This document shows positions 31,311 to 39,748 of a stretch of DNA of 64,000 bases, one piece after another. The stretch covers positions 1 to 64,000 of the forward strand of contig JASBTJ010000005.1 in the NCBI GenBank assembly GCA_030148485.1, written 5' to 3'. This DNA is from Gammaproteobacteria bacterium (lineage in GTDB: Bacteria > Pseudomonadota > Gammaproteobacteria > Chromatiales > Chromatiaceae). Every line of letters starts with the position of its first letter. Positions within the stretch are counted from its first letter, which is position 1. The notes beneath the pieces were generated by a model that was not told where the DNA came from, made no database searches, and saw only the letters and a list, made by a program, of their open reading frames with translations. Both the position numbers and the translations under genes were made by a program.

Positions 31311-33050
31311 ATGACCGCGAACGCCGGATCTGACGAAGTAATGGAAGTGGACGTGCTGGTAATAGGCGGAGGCACCGCCGGTCCCATGGCGGCTGTAAAG
31401 GCCAAAGAGGCAAATCCGGACCTGCGCGTGGTAGTGCTGGAGAAGGCCAACGTCAAGCGCAGCGGCTGCATCAGCATGGGTATGGACGGTCTGAATAACG
31501 CGGTCATTCCTGGTCACGCGACACCCGAGCAGTACGTCAAGGAGATCACGGTCGCGAACGACGGCATCGTCAATCAGAAGACGGTGATGGCCTACGCCGA
31601 ACGCAGCTACGACATGATTCAGCAGCTCGACAAGTGGGGCGTGAAGTTCGAGAAGGACGAAACGGGCGACTTCAACGTCAAGAAGGTCCACCACATGGGC
31701 ACCTACGTGCTGCCCATGCCGGAAGGCCACAACATCAAGAAGATCCTGTATCGCCAGCTGCGCCGCAAACGCGTGGAGGTGATCAACCGTTACATGGCCA
31801 CGCGGTTGTTCAATGGGCCGGACGGGCGAATCGCTGGTGCCATGTTGTTGAACCCGCGCACAGCCGAGACGGCGGTAATCAAGGCCAAGACTGTCATCCT
31901 GTGCACCGGGGCAGCCGGTCGCCTGGGTCTACCTTCCTCCGGATACCTGTTCGGTACGTACGAAAACCCGACCAACGCGGGCGATGGATACAGCATGGCG
32001 TATCACGCCGGTGCCGAACTGTCCGGCCTGGAGTGCTACCAGATCAACCCGCTGATCAAGGACTACAACGGCCCGGCCTGCGCGTACGTGACCGGACCGA
32101 TGGGCGGTTACACCGCCAACGCCCAGGGTGATCGCTTCATCGAGTGTGACTACTGGAGTGGTCAGATGATGATGGAGTTCTACAAGGAGCTTGAAGGCGG
32201 GAAGGGTCCGGTGTTCCTCAAGCTCGATCATCTTGCGGAAGAGACCGTGGAAGAGATCGAAGAGATCCTTCATACCAACGAGCGCCCGAGCCGCGGCCGC
32301 TTCCACGAGAACCGCAACACCAACTACCGCGAAAAGATGGTGGAGATGCATATCTCCGAGATCGGTTTCTGCTCTGGGCACAGCGCCTCGGGCATCTGGA
32401 CCGACGAAAACGCACGCACGACGGTGCCCGGGCTCTATGCGGCAGGTGACGTGGGCTCCGTACCCCACAACTACATGCTCGGCGCGTTCGTCTACGGTGC
32501 GATCGCCGGCGAGGATGCGGCGGCCTACTGCGCCGATCACGAGCTACCGGAGATCGATAAGGCGGAGATCGACAAGGAGCGCGCGCGCATCCTGGCGCCG
32601 TTGAACCGCGAGCATGGCGTCCCCGCTCACCAGGTGGAATACAAACTGCGCCGCTTGGTGAACGACTACCTGCAGCCGCCCAAGGTCACGCGAAAGATGG
32701 AAATCGGCCAGGACCGCTTTGCGGAGATTCGTCGCGACCTGGAACTGATCAGCGCCGAGGACCCGCATGAGCTGATGCGGGCGAACGAAGTCAGCTTCAT
32801 CCTCGATTGCGCCGAGATGGCGGCGGCCGCTTCCTTGTATCGGACCGAAAGCCGTTGGGGCCTGTACCACTACCGGGTGGACTACCCGGAGACCGACAAC
32901 GGCGACTGGTTTGCTCACGTCCAGACCAAGAAAGGCGAGGACAGCAAACCGGTCAACTTTAAACGTCCCATCGATCCGTACATCGTCGAGCTCGGCGACG
33001 CCGAGAAGGACGCCTACCAGAAACTTCGCGTTAACAACGCCAACGCTTGA
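31311..33050 (+). CDS. AprA-like FAD-dependent oxidoreductase (not an assigned APS reductase)
   Basis: 579-residue flavoprotein of the fumarate reductase/AprA superfamily. FAD-binding VLVIGGGTAGPMAAVKA at about residue 15, the AprA-type SGCISMGMDGLNNA loop, VILCTGAAGRL, and the C-terminal FAD block GIWTDENARTTVPGLYAAGD followed by LGAFVYGAIAGEDAA. Overall layout is closer to AprA than to SdhA/FrdA, but it is shorter than true AprA (usually over 600) and lacks its segments around the APS-binding Trp/Arg. No sat or qmo genes are nearby. GGGAG lies 8 nt before ATG. Cotranscribed with an AprB-like protein, HEAT protein and ferredoxin, so I infer a reductase fed by ferredoxin. Confidence 0.85.
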   Translation: MTANAGSDEVMEVDVLVIGGGTAGPMAAVKAKEANPDLRVVVLEKANVKRSGCISMGMDGLNNAVIPGHATPEQYVKEITVANDGIVNQKTVMAYAERSYDMIQQLDKWGVKFEKDETGDFNVKKVHHMGTYVLPMPEGHNIKKILYRQLRRKRVEVINRYMATRLFNGPDGRIAGAMLLNPRTAETAVIKAKTVILCTGAAGRLGLPSSGYLFGTYENPTNAGDGYSMAYHAGAELSGLECYQINPLIKDYNGPACAYVTGPMGGYTANAQGDRFIECDYWSGQMMMEFYKELEGGKGPVFLKLDHLAEETVEEIEEILHTNERPSRGRFHENRNTNYREKMVEMHISEIGFCSGHSASGIWTDENARTTVPGLYAAGDVGSVPHNYMLGAFVYGAIAGEDAAAYCADHELPEIDKAEIDKERARILAPLNREHGVPAHQVEYKLRRLVNDYLQPPKVTRKMEIGQDRFAEIRRDLELISAEDPHELMRANEVSFILDCAEMAAAASLYRTESRWGLYHYRVDYPETDNGDWFAHVQTKKGEDSKPVNFKRPIDPYIVELGDAEKDAYQKLRVNNANA

Positions 33051-33061
33051 GGGACCCAGTC

Positions 33062-33295
33062 ATGCCATCGACAAAGATCACTAACACGGTCCCGGTGACC
33101 GTAAACGCCGAAGCCTGCATCGCCGACAAGGGCTGCTCCGTCTGTGTGGACGTCTGCCCACTGGACGTACTGCTCATCGACCAGGCCAAGGGCACCGCCT
33201 ATATGGGCTACGACGAGTGCTGGTACTGCCTGCCCTGTGAGAAGGATTGCCCGACGAATGCTATCACGGTGCACATCCCTTACCTGCTGCGCTGA
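33062..33295 (+). CDS. AprB-like 2[4Fe-4S] ferredoxin subunit
   Basis: 77 residues with two cluster motifs: C-x5-C-x2-C-x3-CP (CIADKGCSVCVDVCPLD) and C-x2-C-x2-C-x3-CP (CWYCLPCEKDCPTNAI). The second, including the Glu-Cys-Trp start, is strongly AprB-like, but the protein lacks the C-terminal tail with which true AprB (about 150 residues) wraps around AprA. It begins 11 nt after the flavoprotein gene, as in aprBA-type pairs but in the order A-B. Expected to pass electrons to the FAD subunit. Confidence 0.88.
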   Translation: MPSTKITNTVPVTVNAEACIADKGCSVCVDVCPLDVLLIDQAKGTAYMGYDECWYCLPCEKDCPTNAITVHIPYLLR

Positions 33296-33311
33296 TCCGG
33301 AGGCACAGACG

Positions 33312-34277
33312 ATGAATCTCTCATTCGATGACGGCGCGGACCTGGACGACATCCGCGAACGCCTGTCCAGTCCGGACGCCGGCATCCGACGTGTGGCGGT
33401 GATGGACCTGATCGATGCGGTGGATGATCCGGACGCGGTGGAGCTGGCGGTCAAAGGCATCAGCGACAGCGATGCCGGCGTGCGCGCCGAAGCGGCGCGG
33501 GTGCTGGATGAATTCGAAGGCGAGGACGTGATCGCGGCCCTGCTCTCTGCTCTGACCGACGCCGACGAAACCGTGCGTCTGGCGGCGGCGGAGAGCCTTG
33601 CCGAGACCAAGGACCGCAGCGCAGGCCCTGCCATCCTGGTGTGGCTGGAAACCGATGACGCGTTCGTGAAGGCGTCGTGCCTGCGGGCGTTACGCGAACT
33701 GCGCGTGCCGGAGAGCCAGGCCGTGGCGCTGGAACATCTGGGTCATGCCGAGCCGACGGTCCGACGGGAAGCCATCGGGGTGCTTGCCTACCTGAAGGAT
33801 GACAACGTGCTGATGGCCCTGATGAACGCCGCGCGCAAGGACCCGGACCCGACGGTCCGCAAGGTCGGTGTCGGGTCGCTGGTGTTTAGTAAGACCGACC
33901 GGGCCGCAGACGCCCTGGTGGAGGCGCTCGGCGACGAGAATTGGCAGGTGCGCGAGGAAGCCGCCTTCATCATCGGGAAGGTCGCGCTGGGCAGTGCCGT
34001 ATCGCCACTGATCGAAGCGATGAACGACGAATACTGGCAGGTGCGCGTAAAGGCGGCCGGCAGCCTGGGCAGGCTAAAGGACCCGGCGGCCGTGGACGTG
34101 CTGGGCCAGGCGCTGTCGTACAACATCAGCAACCTGCGCAAGGAGGCCGCCGCCGCACTGGGCGAGATAGCATCGCCGAATGCCCTGCCTTTCCTGCAGG
34201 TGGCGTGCGAGGACGTGGACCCCGACGTGCGCAAAATCGCGCGCTGGGCCATCGACCAGATCAGCAAGAATCCGTAA
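33312..34277 (+). CDS. HEAT-repeat protein
   Basis: 321 residues made almost entirely of about ten HEAT (PBS-lyase-type) helical repeats with the pattern D-x-VR-x-EAA-x-x-L, for example AGVRAEAARVL, ETVRLAAAESL, PTVRREAIGVL, WQVREEAAFII and PDVRKIARWAI. Such solenoids scaffold complexes or, in PBS-lyase relatives, handle tetrapyrrole attachment. No signal peptide, so cytoplasmic. GGAGG precedes ATG 33312. Its position between the AprB-like gene and fdxA suggests a scaffold or assembly factor for the reductase; this is inference. Confidence 0.88.
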   Translation: MNLSFDDGADLDDIRERLSSPDAGIRRVAVMDLIDAVDDPDAVELAVKGISDSDAGVRAEAARVLDEFEGEDVIAALLSALTDADETVRLAAAESLAETKDRSAGPAILVWLETDDAFVKASCLRALRELRVPESQAVALEHLGHAEPTVRREAIGVLAYLKDDNVLMALMNAARKDPDPTVRKVGVGSLVFSKTDRAADALVEALGDENWQVREEAAFIIGKVALGSAVSPLIEAMNDEYWQVRVKAAGSLGRLKDPAAVDVLGQALSYNISNLRKEAAAALGEIASPNALPFLQVACEDVDPDVRKIARWAIDQISKNP

Positions 34278-34289
34278 GAGGTAATCCCC

Positions 34290-34616
34290 ATGGCATTCGT
34301 CGTTACCGACAACTGCGTACGCTGTAAATACACCGACTGCGTGTCTGTCTGCCCCGTGGAAGACTGCTTCCGTGAGGGCGAGAACTTCCTGGTCATCGAC
34401 CCCGAAACCTGTATCGACTGTTCGCTGTGCGTGCCGGAGTGCCCGGCAGAGGCCATCTTCGCCGAGGATGACGTGCCCGAGGACCAGGTCCAGTACATCG
34501 CGCTCAATGCCGAGCTGGCCAAGGCCTGGCCGGGCATCAGTGAACAGCTGGATCCCCTGCCGGACGCGGACGAATGGGTCGATGTGCCGGACAAGCTGCA
34601 GTACCTGGCACGGTAA
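34290..34616 (+). CDS. fdxA: FdxA-type 7Fe ferredoxin
   Basis: 108 residues, closely like Azotobacter ferredoxin [37 protein letters not shown] and [17 protein letters not shown], followed by the long C-terminal tail typical of FdxA. Cysteines for one [3Fe-4S] and one [4Fe-4S] cluster are present. One residue is inserted after the CP motif (CPVEDC where FdI has CPVDC). Directly before rnfA, so the natural reading is that it is the soluble acceptor or donor of Rnf and the electron carrier to the AprAB-like pair. Confidence 0.93.
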   Translation: MAFVVTDNCVRCKYTDCVSVCPVEDCFREGENFLVIDPETCIDCSLCVPECPAEAIFAEDDVPEDQVQYIALNAELAKAWPGISEQLDPLPDADEWVDVPDKLQYLAR

Positions 34617-34662
34617 CGGATGAGGCACGGCCGCCGCGGTGCGGCCGTGTCGGGAGACGCAC

Positions 34663-35238
34663 GTGGGCGAATACCTGGCAATGCTGTTCGGGACCATCTT
34701 CGTCAACAACCTGGTGTTGTCGCGCTTTCTGGGCCTGTGTCCGTTCATGGGTGTTTCCACGCGACTGGACACGGCGGTCGGCATGGGCCTCGCCACGGCC
34801 TTCGTGCTGACGCTGGCGTCGGTCAGCAGCTACCTGGTGAACGCCTACCTGCTGGCGCCGCTGGGACTGGCTTACCTGAAGACGGTGGCCTTCATCCTGG
34901 TCATCGCGGTGATCGTGCAGTTCACCGAGACGGTGATGCACAAGACCAGTCCGGTGCTCTACAACGTGCTCGGCATCTATCTGCCATTGATCACCACCAA
35001 CTGCGCGGTGCTGGGCGTGGCGCTGCTGAACGTCCAGGAGTCCCACGGCTTCGTCGCGTCGGCGCTCTACGGTTTCGGTGGTGCCGTGGGCTTCACCCTG
35101 GTGATGGTGCTGTTCGCGGGCATCCGTGAGCGCCTGGAGGTATGCGACGTGCTGCCTTCGTTTCGGGGTTCGCCCATCGCGCTGGTGAGTGCGGGATTCA
35201 TGGCCGTCGCCTTCATGGGTTTCAGTGGCATGGTGTGA
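34663..35238 (+). CDS. rnfA: Electron transport complex subunit RnfA
   Basis: Integral membrane subunit of the Rnf complex, which couples NADH:ferredoxin electron transfer to an ion gradient. 191 residues from GTG 34663, with GGAG 7 nt upstream and the family start [20 protein letters not shown]; six transmembrane helices and [15 protein letters not shown]. An ATG at 34639 is in frame but lacks a ribosome-binding site. 46 nt after fdxA. Confidence 0.95.
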   Translation: MGEYLAMLFGTIFVNNLVLSRFLGLCPFMGVSTRLDTAVGMGLATAFVLTLASVSSYLVNAYLLAPLGLAYLKTVAFILVIAVIVQFTETVMHKTSPVLYNVLGIYLPLITTNCAVLGVALLNVQESHGFVASALYGFGGAVGFTLVMVLFAGIRERLEVCDVLPSFRGSPIALVSAGFMAVAFMGFSGMV

Positions 35239-35253
35239 CACGCGGAGGATTGC

Positions 35254-35814
35254 ATGGACATTTTGCTGATGACATTGCTCGCACTAGCATTTGGTGCTGG
35301 CCTCGGCTACGCCGCCATCCGTTTTCGGGTGGAGGCGGACCCTCTGGTCGACAAGATCGATGCCCTGTTGCCGCAGACCCAGTGCGGCCAATGCGGCCAC
35401 CCGGGGTGCAGGCCCTACGCCGAAGCGCTGGCGGCCGGTGAGGCCGAGGTGAACCAGTGCCCCCCGGGCGGCGATGCCGGGATGCGCGCACTGGCCGACC
35501 TGCTGGGCCGCGATCCCAAGCCACTGGACGGCGATGCGGGCGCCGCGGCGGAGCCCGTGCCCATGGTGGCGGTGATCGAGGATGACCTGTGCATCGGTTG
35601 CACCAAGTGCCTGCAGGTATGCCCGGTGGACGCGATCGTCGGTGCCGCCAAACAGAAGCACACCATCATCGAGTCCCATTGCACCGGCTGTGAGCTGTGT
35701 CTGCCACCCCTGTGCCCGGTGCCCGAGTGCATCGTGATGCGAGAGCTGCCACCGACCCGCAGCCGCTGGAAACGCCCCTTTCCGGGTGATGTCTCAGAGG
35801 AGCGCGCGGCATGA
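35254..35814 (+). CDS. rnfB: Electron transport complex subunit RnfB
   Basis: Membrane-anchored iron-sulfur subunit thought to contact ferredoxin. 186 residues: N-terminal helix ([19 protein letters not shown]), the 4Fe-4S motif [18 protein letters not shown], and two more ferredoxin motifs, [16 protein letters not shown] and [17 protein letters not shown]. In the last, four residues separate the third and fourth cysteines rather than the usual three. The stop overlaps rnfC by 4 nt. Confidence 0.95.
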   Translation: MDILLMTLLALAFGAGLGYAAIRFRVEADPLVDKIDALLPQTQCGQCGHPGCRPYAEALAAGEAEVNQCPPGGDAGMRALADLLGRDPKPLDGDAGAAAEPVPMVAVIEDDLCIGCTKCLQVCPVDAIVGAAKQKHTIIESHCTGCELCLPPLCPVPECIVMRELPPTRSRWKRPFPGDVSEERAA

Positions 35815-37310
35815 ACCGGTTATGGCGTTTCGCCGGCGGCCTGCGCCTGGCCGGTCACAAGCGGGAATCCGTGATGGGCGGTGTGCGCCAGCTGCCTACC
35901 CCGAAGCGCGTGGTCCTGCCGCTGCAGCAGCACGTGGGCGCACCGGCGGAGCCGGTGGTCCAGGTAGGTCAGACGGTCTGCAAGGGCGAGTTGCTGGCCC
36001 GGGCAGAGAGCTTCGTCAGTGCGCCGGTCCATGCCTCGGTATCCGGTACGGTCGTGGCCATCGACAATTATGCGGTACCGCATCCCTCGGGCATCGCCGA
36101 GCCGTGCGTGGTGATCGAGAGCGACGGCGAAGAGCGCTGGTGGCCGGACCTCAAGACGCCGTCCGATCCGGCGACCCAGTCCGCGGAAAAGCTGCGTGAG
36201 CTTATCCGCGCAGCCGGTGTTGTCGGCCTCGGGGGTGCGGTGTTTCCGTCCGCCGCCAAACTGGGCCCGCCGCGGCCGGTGGACACCCTGGTGATCAACG
36301 GTGTCGAGTGCGAGCCCTATATCACCTGCGACGACACGCTCATGCGCAGCCGCCCCGATGACGTGGTGCGCGGCAGCGCGGTGCTGAGGCGCATCGTTGC
36401 CGCACAACGCTGCCTGATCGCCGTGGAGGACAACAAGCCCGAGGCGCTGGCGCGCCTGCGGGCGGTGCTGGCCACGCTGGCCGGCGAGCTCGACGTCTCC
36501 GGCATCGAGGTCGTGTCGGTACCCACGGTGTTTCCCACCGGCGGCGAGAAGCAGCTGATCAAGGTGCTTACCGGTCGCGAGGTGCCGGTCGGCGGGCTGC
36601 CCTACGAGGTGGGTTGCGTGTGTCTGAACGTGGGCACGGCCGCCGCGGTACACGACGCCGTCTACACCGGCCGGCCCCTGCTGTCGCGGCTGGTCACGGT
36701 CACCGGTCCCGGGGTGCGGCATCCCGACAACTTCGAGGTGCCGCTGGGGACGTCGGTGTCGGACCTGCTGGCCGCGGCCGGCGGTGTGACCACCGATGCG
36801 CCGGAGCTGATCATGGGCGGTCCCATGATGGGCTTCAGCCTGCCCGGTGAGCATCTGCCGATCACCAAGGCGAGCAACTGTATCCTGGTGCGCACCGATA
36901 GTGCTTCCAAACCAGCCATGCCGTGTATCCGCTGCGGCAGCTGCGCCAGCGCATGCCCGATGCAGTTGCTGCCGCAACAGCTGTACTGGCACGCCCGTGG
37001 CCGGGAGTTCGACAAGCTGACCCGTTATCACCTGAACAGCTGTATCGAGTGCGGTTGCTGCAACGCGGTGTGTCCGTCGCACATACCGCTGGTGGATTAC
37101 TTCCGCTTCGCCAAGAGCGAGATTGCGGACCAGGCCTACAAGCGTGAGCGGGCCAACGAGTCACGAATTCGCAACCAGCAGCGCACCGAGCGCCTGGAGG
37201 CGGCGCGCCGCGCGGCCGAGGAGCGCAAGGCGAAGCGCAAGGCCGGTCGCAAGCGCGCAGCCGAGCCGGCGCCCGACGCCGCCGCCAGCGCTGTGCGGGA
37301 GGCCTCATGA
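35811..37310 (+). CDS. rnfC: Electron transport complex subunit RnfC
   Basis: Peripheral NADH-oxidising subunit, 499 residues. N-terminal sandwich-hybrid region ([17 protein letters not shown]), FMN/NADH-binding region with [16 protein letters not shown] and [13 protein letters not shown], then two [4Fe-4S] motifs [12 protein letters not shown] and [16 protein letters not shown]. The C-terminus is a short Ala/Lys/Arg-rich tail rather than the long repeats of E. coli RsxC. Confidence 0.96.
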   Translation: MNRLWRFAGGLRLAGHKRESVMGGVRQLPTPKRVVLPLQQHVGAPAEPVVQVGQTVCKGELLARAESFVSAPVHASVSGTVVAIDNYAVPHPSGIAEPCVVIESDGEERWWPDLKTPSDPATQSAEKLRELIRAAGVVGLGGAVFPSAAKLGPPRPVDTLVINGVECEPYITCDDTLMRSRPDDVVRGSAVLRRIVAAQRCLIAVEDNKPEALARLRAVLATLAGELDVSGIEVVSVPTVFPTGGEKQLIKVLTGREVPVGGLPYEVGCVCLNVGTAAAVHDAVYTGRPLLSRLVTVTGPGVRHPDNFEVPLGTSVSDLLAAAGGVTTDAPELIMGGPMMGFSLPGEHLPITKASNCILVRTDSASKPAMPCIRCGSCASACPMQLLPQQLYWHARGREFDKLTRYHLNSCIECGCCNAVCPSHIPLVDYFRFAKSEIADQAYKRERANESRIRNQQRTERLEAARRAAEERKAKRKAGRKRAAEPAPDAAASAVREAS

Positions 37311-38362
37311 TCCGCCGCAGCCAATCCATGGACCCGGCGCGTCCGGTGGGCAACAGCGTGTCGCGGGTGATGCGCACGGTGATCTATGCCTTGCTGCCGG
37401 GCAGCCTGCTGTTCATCCATTTCTTCGGTTGGGGCGTCGCAGTGAACATCGCGCTGGTGATGGCCAGTGCCTGGCTCTTCGAGGCAGTGATGCTGCGCAT
37501 CCGTGGTGTGGCCTCGGGACCTTTTCTGGGTGACGGCAGCGCCCTGCTGACCGGACTGCTGCTGGCCTTGAGCCTGCCACCCCTGGTGCCCTGGTGGATC
37601 CCGGTGCTGGGGGCCTTCGTGGCCATCGTGGTTGCCAAGCAGCTGTATGGCGGGCTGGGCCACAATCCGTTCAATCCGGCGATGGCGGCATTCGCCGTCC
37701 TGCTCATCGCCTTCCCGCGGGAGCTGAGTCTGTGGGCCGCGCCGCAGGTGCTGCAGTCCCACGCGCTCAGTCTTTGGGAGGCCGTGCAGTTCAGCCTCTC
37801 CGGCCGGTTGCCGGGTGAGCTGGTCTTCGATGCCATCAGTGCCGCCACCCCGCTCGACAAGCTGCGCACCGATACCGGGCTGGGCCGCAGTGTGGCGGAC
37901 ATCACCCAGGCCGCGGTATTCGGTCACTGGGCGGGTCGCGGATCGGAGTGGGTCAGCCTGGCGTATCTGGCCGGCGGCCTGGCGCTGGTCGGCCTGCGCA
38001 TCGTCAGCTGGCATATCCCGGTGAGCCTGCTCGTCACGCTGGTGGTTGCCGCCGGCATCGGCCAGTGGCTGGATCCGCAGCACGCCCCCGGGGTGCTGGT
38101 ACACCTGCTGGGCGGGGCGAGCATGCTTGGGGCCTTTTTCATCGCCACCGATCCGGTTACTGCCGCCACGACCACAAGGGGAAAGTTGATCTATGGCGCC
38201 GGCATCGGCCTGCTGATCTATGCCATACGAACCTGGGGTGGTTACCCTGACGGGGTCGCGTTCGCGGTGCTGTTGATGGGCCTGGCCGTGCCGCTGCTGG
38301 ACCGCCACGCGCTGCCACGCGTGTTCGGTGCCAGGCCGGCGGGGGACGAACGTGCGGGCTGA
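37307..38362 (+). CDS. rnfD: Electron transport complex subunit RnfD
   Basis: Membrane subunit with covalently bound FMN, 351 residues and about ten hydrophobic helices. The flavinylation site is SAATPLD at about residues 178-184, the threonine being the expected FMN-phosphate ester; the first residues of the motif are SAA where many have SGA. Overlaps rnfC by 4 nt and rnfG by 11 nt. Confidence 0.95.
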   Translation: MIRRSQSMDPARPVGNSVSRVMRTVIYALLPGSLLFIHFFGWGVAVNIALVMASAWLFEAVMLRIRGVASGPFLGDGSALLTGLLLALSLPPLVPWWIPVLGAFVAIVVAKQLYGGLGHNPFNPAMAAFAVLLIAFPRELSLWAAPQVLQSHALSLWEAVQFSLSGRLPGELVFDAISAATPLDKLRTDTGLGRSVADITQAAVFGHWAGRGSEWVSLAYLAGGLALVGLRIVSWHIPVSLLVTLVVAAGIGQWLDPQHAPGVLVHLLGGASMLGAFFIATDPVTAATTTRGKLIYGAGIGLLIYAIRTWGGYPDGVAFAVLLMGLAVPLLDRHALPRVFGARPAGDERAG

Positions 38363-39038
38363 ACGTCGACAGGTGATGATGGCCGGGCTGCTGCTTGCAG
38401 GCTTCGCCCTGCTCGGCACCGCGGTGCTCAGTGCGACCCAGTGGCACAGTGCGCCTTATATCGAGGCCAATCAGCGACAGTTTCTGCTCGACAGCCTGTC
38501 GGTGGTGATTCCACCGGGCAGCTTCGACAACGATCTGATCGGCGACAGCGTTGAATTGGCGGACCCACCTTTGCTGGGCATTGACGGCCCGACACCGGTG
38601 TACCGCGCTCGACTGGGTGACACGGTGTCCGCCGTGGCGTTCCGGGTGGTCGCGCCCGACGGTTACTCCGGCGATATCGAGTTGCTCATGGGCGTGCGGG
38701 CCGACGGGCAGATCAGTGGCGTTCGGGTGATCAGTCACCATGAAACCCCGGGCCTGGGGGACGCCATCGAGGTACGGCGCAGTGCCTGGATAAAGACATT
38801 TACCGGCCGGTCCATCGGTGACCCCGGCGATGCCGGCTGGCGCGTCAAGCGCGACGGTGGTCAGTTCGACCAGTTCACTGGCGCCACCATTACGCCCCGC
38901 GCGGTGGTGAAGGCCATACGCAAGGGACTGACATTTGTTGCGCGTCATCGCGACGTCCTGTTTTTTGCGCCGCGGGGTGAACAGCCGCCGACGATGGCGG
39001 GCGCACCCACGGGCAAACAAGGAGCGAGGCTGCCATGA
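38352..39038 (+). CDS. rnfG: Electron transport complex subunit RnfG
   Basis: 228 residues from GTG 38352 (GGGGGACGA just upstream, inside the end of rnfD). One N-terminal membrane anchor and a periplasmic FMN-binding domain. The covalent FMN site is the TGATIT motif near residue 177, preceded by the family's HHETPGLGD and followed by VVKAIRKG. Together with RnfD it needs ApbE for flavinylation, and apbE is in the same operon. Confidence 0.95.
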   Translation: MRAERRQVMMAGLLLAGFALLGTAVLSATQWHSAPYIEANQRQFLLDSLSVVIPPGSFDNDLIGDSVELADPPLLGIDGPTPVYRARLGDTVSAVAFRVVAPDGYSGDIELLMGVRADGQISGVRVISHHETPGLGDAIEVRRSAWIKTFTGRSIGDPGDAGWRVKRDGGQFDQFTGATITPRAVVKAIRKGLTFVARHRDVLFFAPRGEQPPTMAGAPTGKQGARLP

Positions 39039-39718
39039 GCGCACCCACCGTCGGCCAGGTCGTGAAAGACGGTCTTTGGAACAACAACCAGGGGCTCGTC
39101 GCGCTGCTTGGGCTGTGCCCCTTGCTGGCGGTTACCACGTCGACCATCAACGGCCTCGGGCTGGGTCTGGCGACGCTGGCCACGCTGATGCTGACCAATG
39201 TGATCGTGGCATCTGCGAGGCGCTGGCTCAGGGCCGAGGTGCGCATACCGATGTTCGTGCTGATCATCGCTTGTGTGGTTACCGCTATCGAATTGCTGAT
39301 GGATGCCCATCTTCACCAGCTGTATCTGGCGCTTGGCATCTTTCTGCCGTTGATCGTCACCAACTGCGCCGTGATCGGTCGTGCGGAGGCGTTGGCCTCC
39401 CGCCAGAATCCGCTGCTGGCCCTGTTCGACGGACTGAGTATGGGTATTGGCTTCGTCGCTGTACTGGTGGTGCTGGGCAGCATCCGCGAACTGGTCGGCT
39501 ACGGGACCTTGCTGAGCGGCGCGGACATCCTATTCGGCCCCGCGGGGGCAGACCTGACCATTCACGTCTTCACGGATTACGGTGGCTTTTTGCTCGCGGT
39601 GTTGCCGCCGGGCGCCTTCGTCGGCCTGGCGGTCCTGATCGCGTTCAAGAATAAGCTCGACGCTCGGGCAGCACAGCGCCGGCGCCAAGGCGACGCCGTT
39701 CAGGCTGAACCGGTATGA
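39035..39718 (+). CDS. rnfE: Electron transport complex subunit RnfE
   Basis: 227-residue integral membrane subunit, paralogue of RnfA. Family features: NNQGLVALLGLCPLLAVTT, GLGLATLATL and IFLPLIVTNCAVIGRAEA. Six helices. Start ATGA overlaps the rnfG stop. Last rnf gene; apbE follows after 30 nt. Confidence 0.95.
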   Translation: MSAPTVGQVVKDGLWNNNQGLVALLGLCPLLAVTTSTINGLGLGLATLATLMLTNVIVASARRWLRAEVRIPMFVLIIACVVTAIELLMDAHLHQLYLALGIFLPLIVTNCAVIGRAEALASRQNPLLALFDGLSMGIGFVAVLVVLGSIRELVGYGTLLSGADILFGPAGADLTIHVFTDYGGFLLAVLPPGAFVGLAVLIAFKNKLDARAAQRRRQGDAVQAEPV

Positions 39719-39748
39719 GCGCAGTCCGCACACACGGGAGAGGCACAC

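Noticed and set aside
31311-33295. Calling the pair dissimilatory APS reductase (aprA/aprB)
   Set aside because: Lengths, missing AprB tail, missing companion genes and the ferredoxin/Rnf context do not fit; only the family resemblance is supported.
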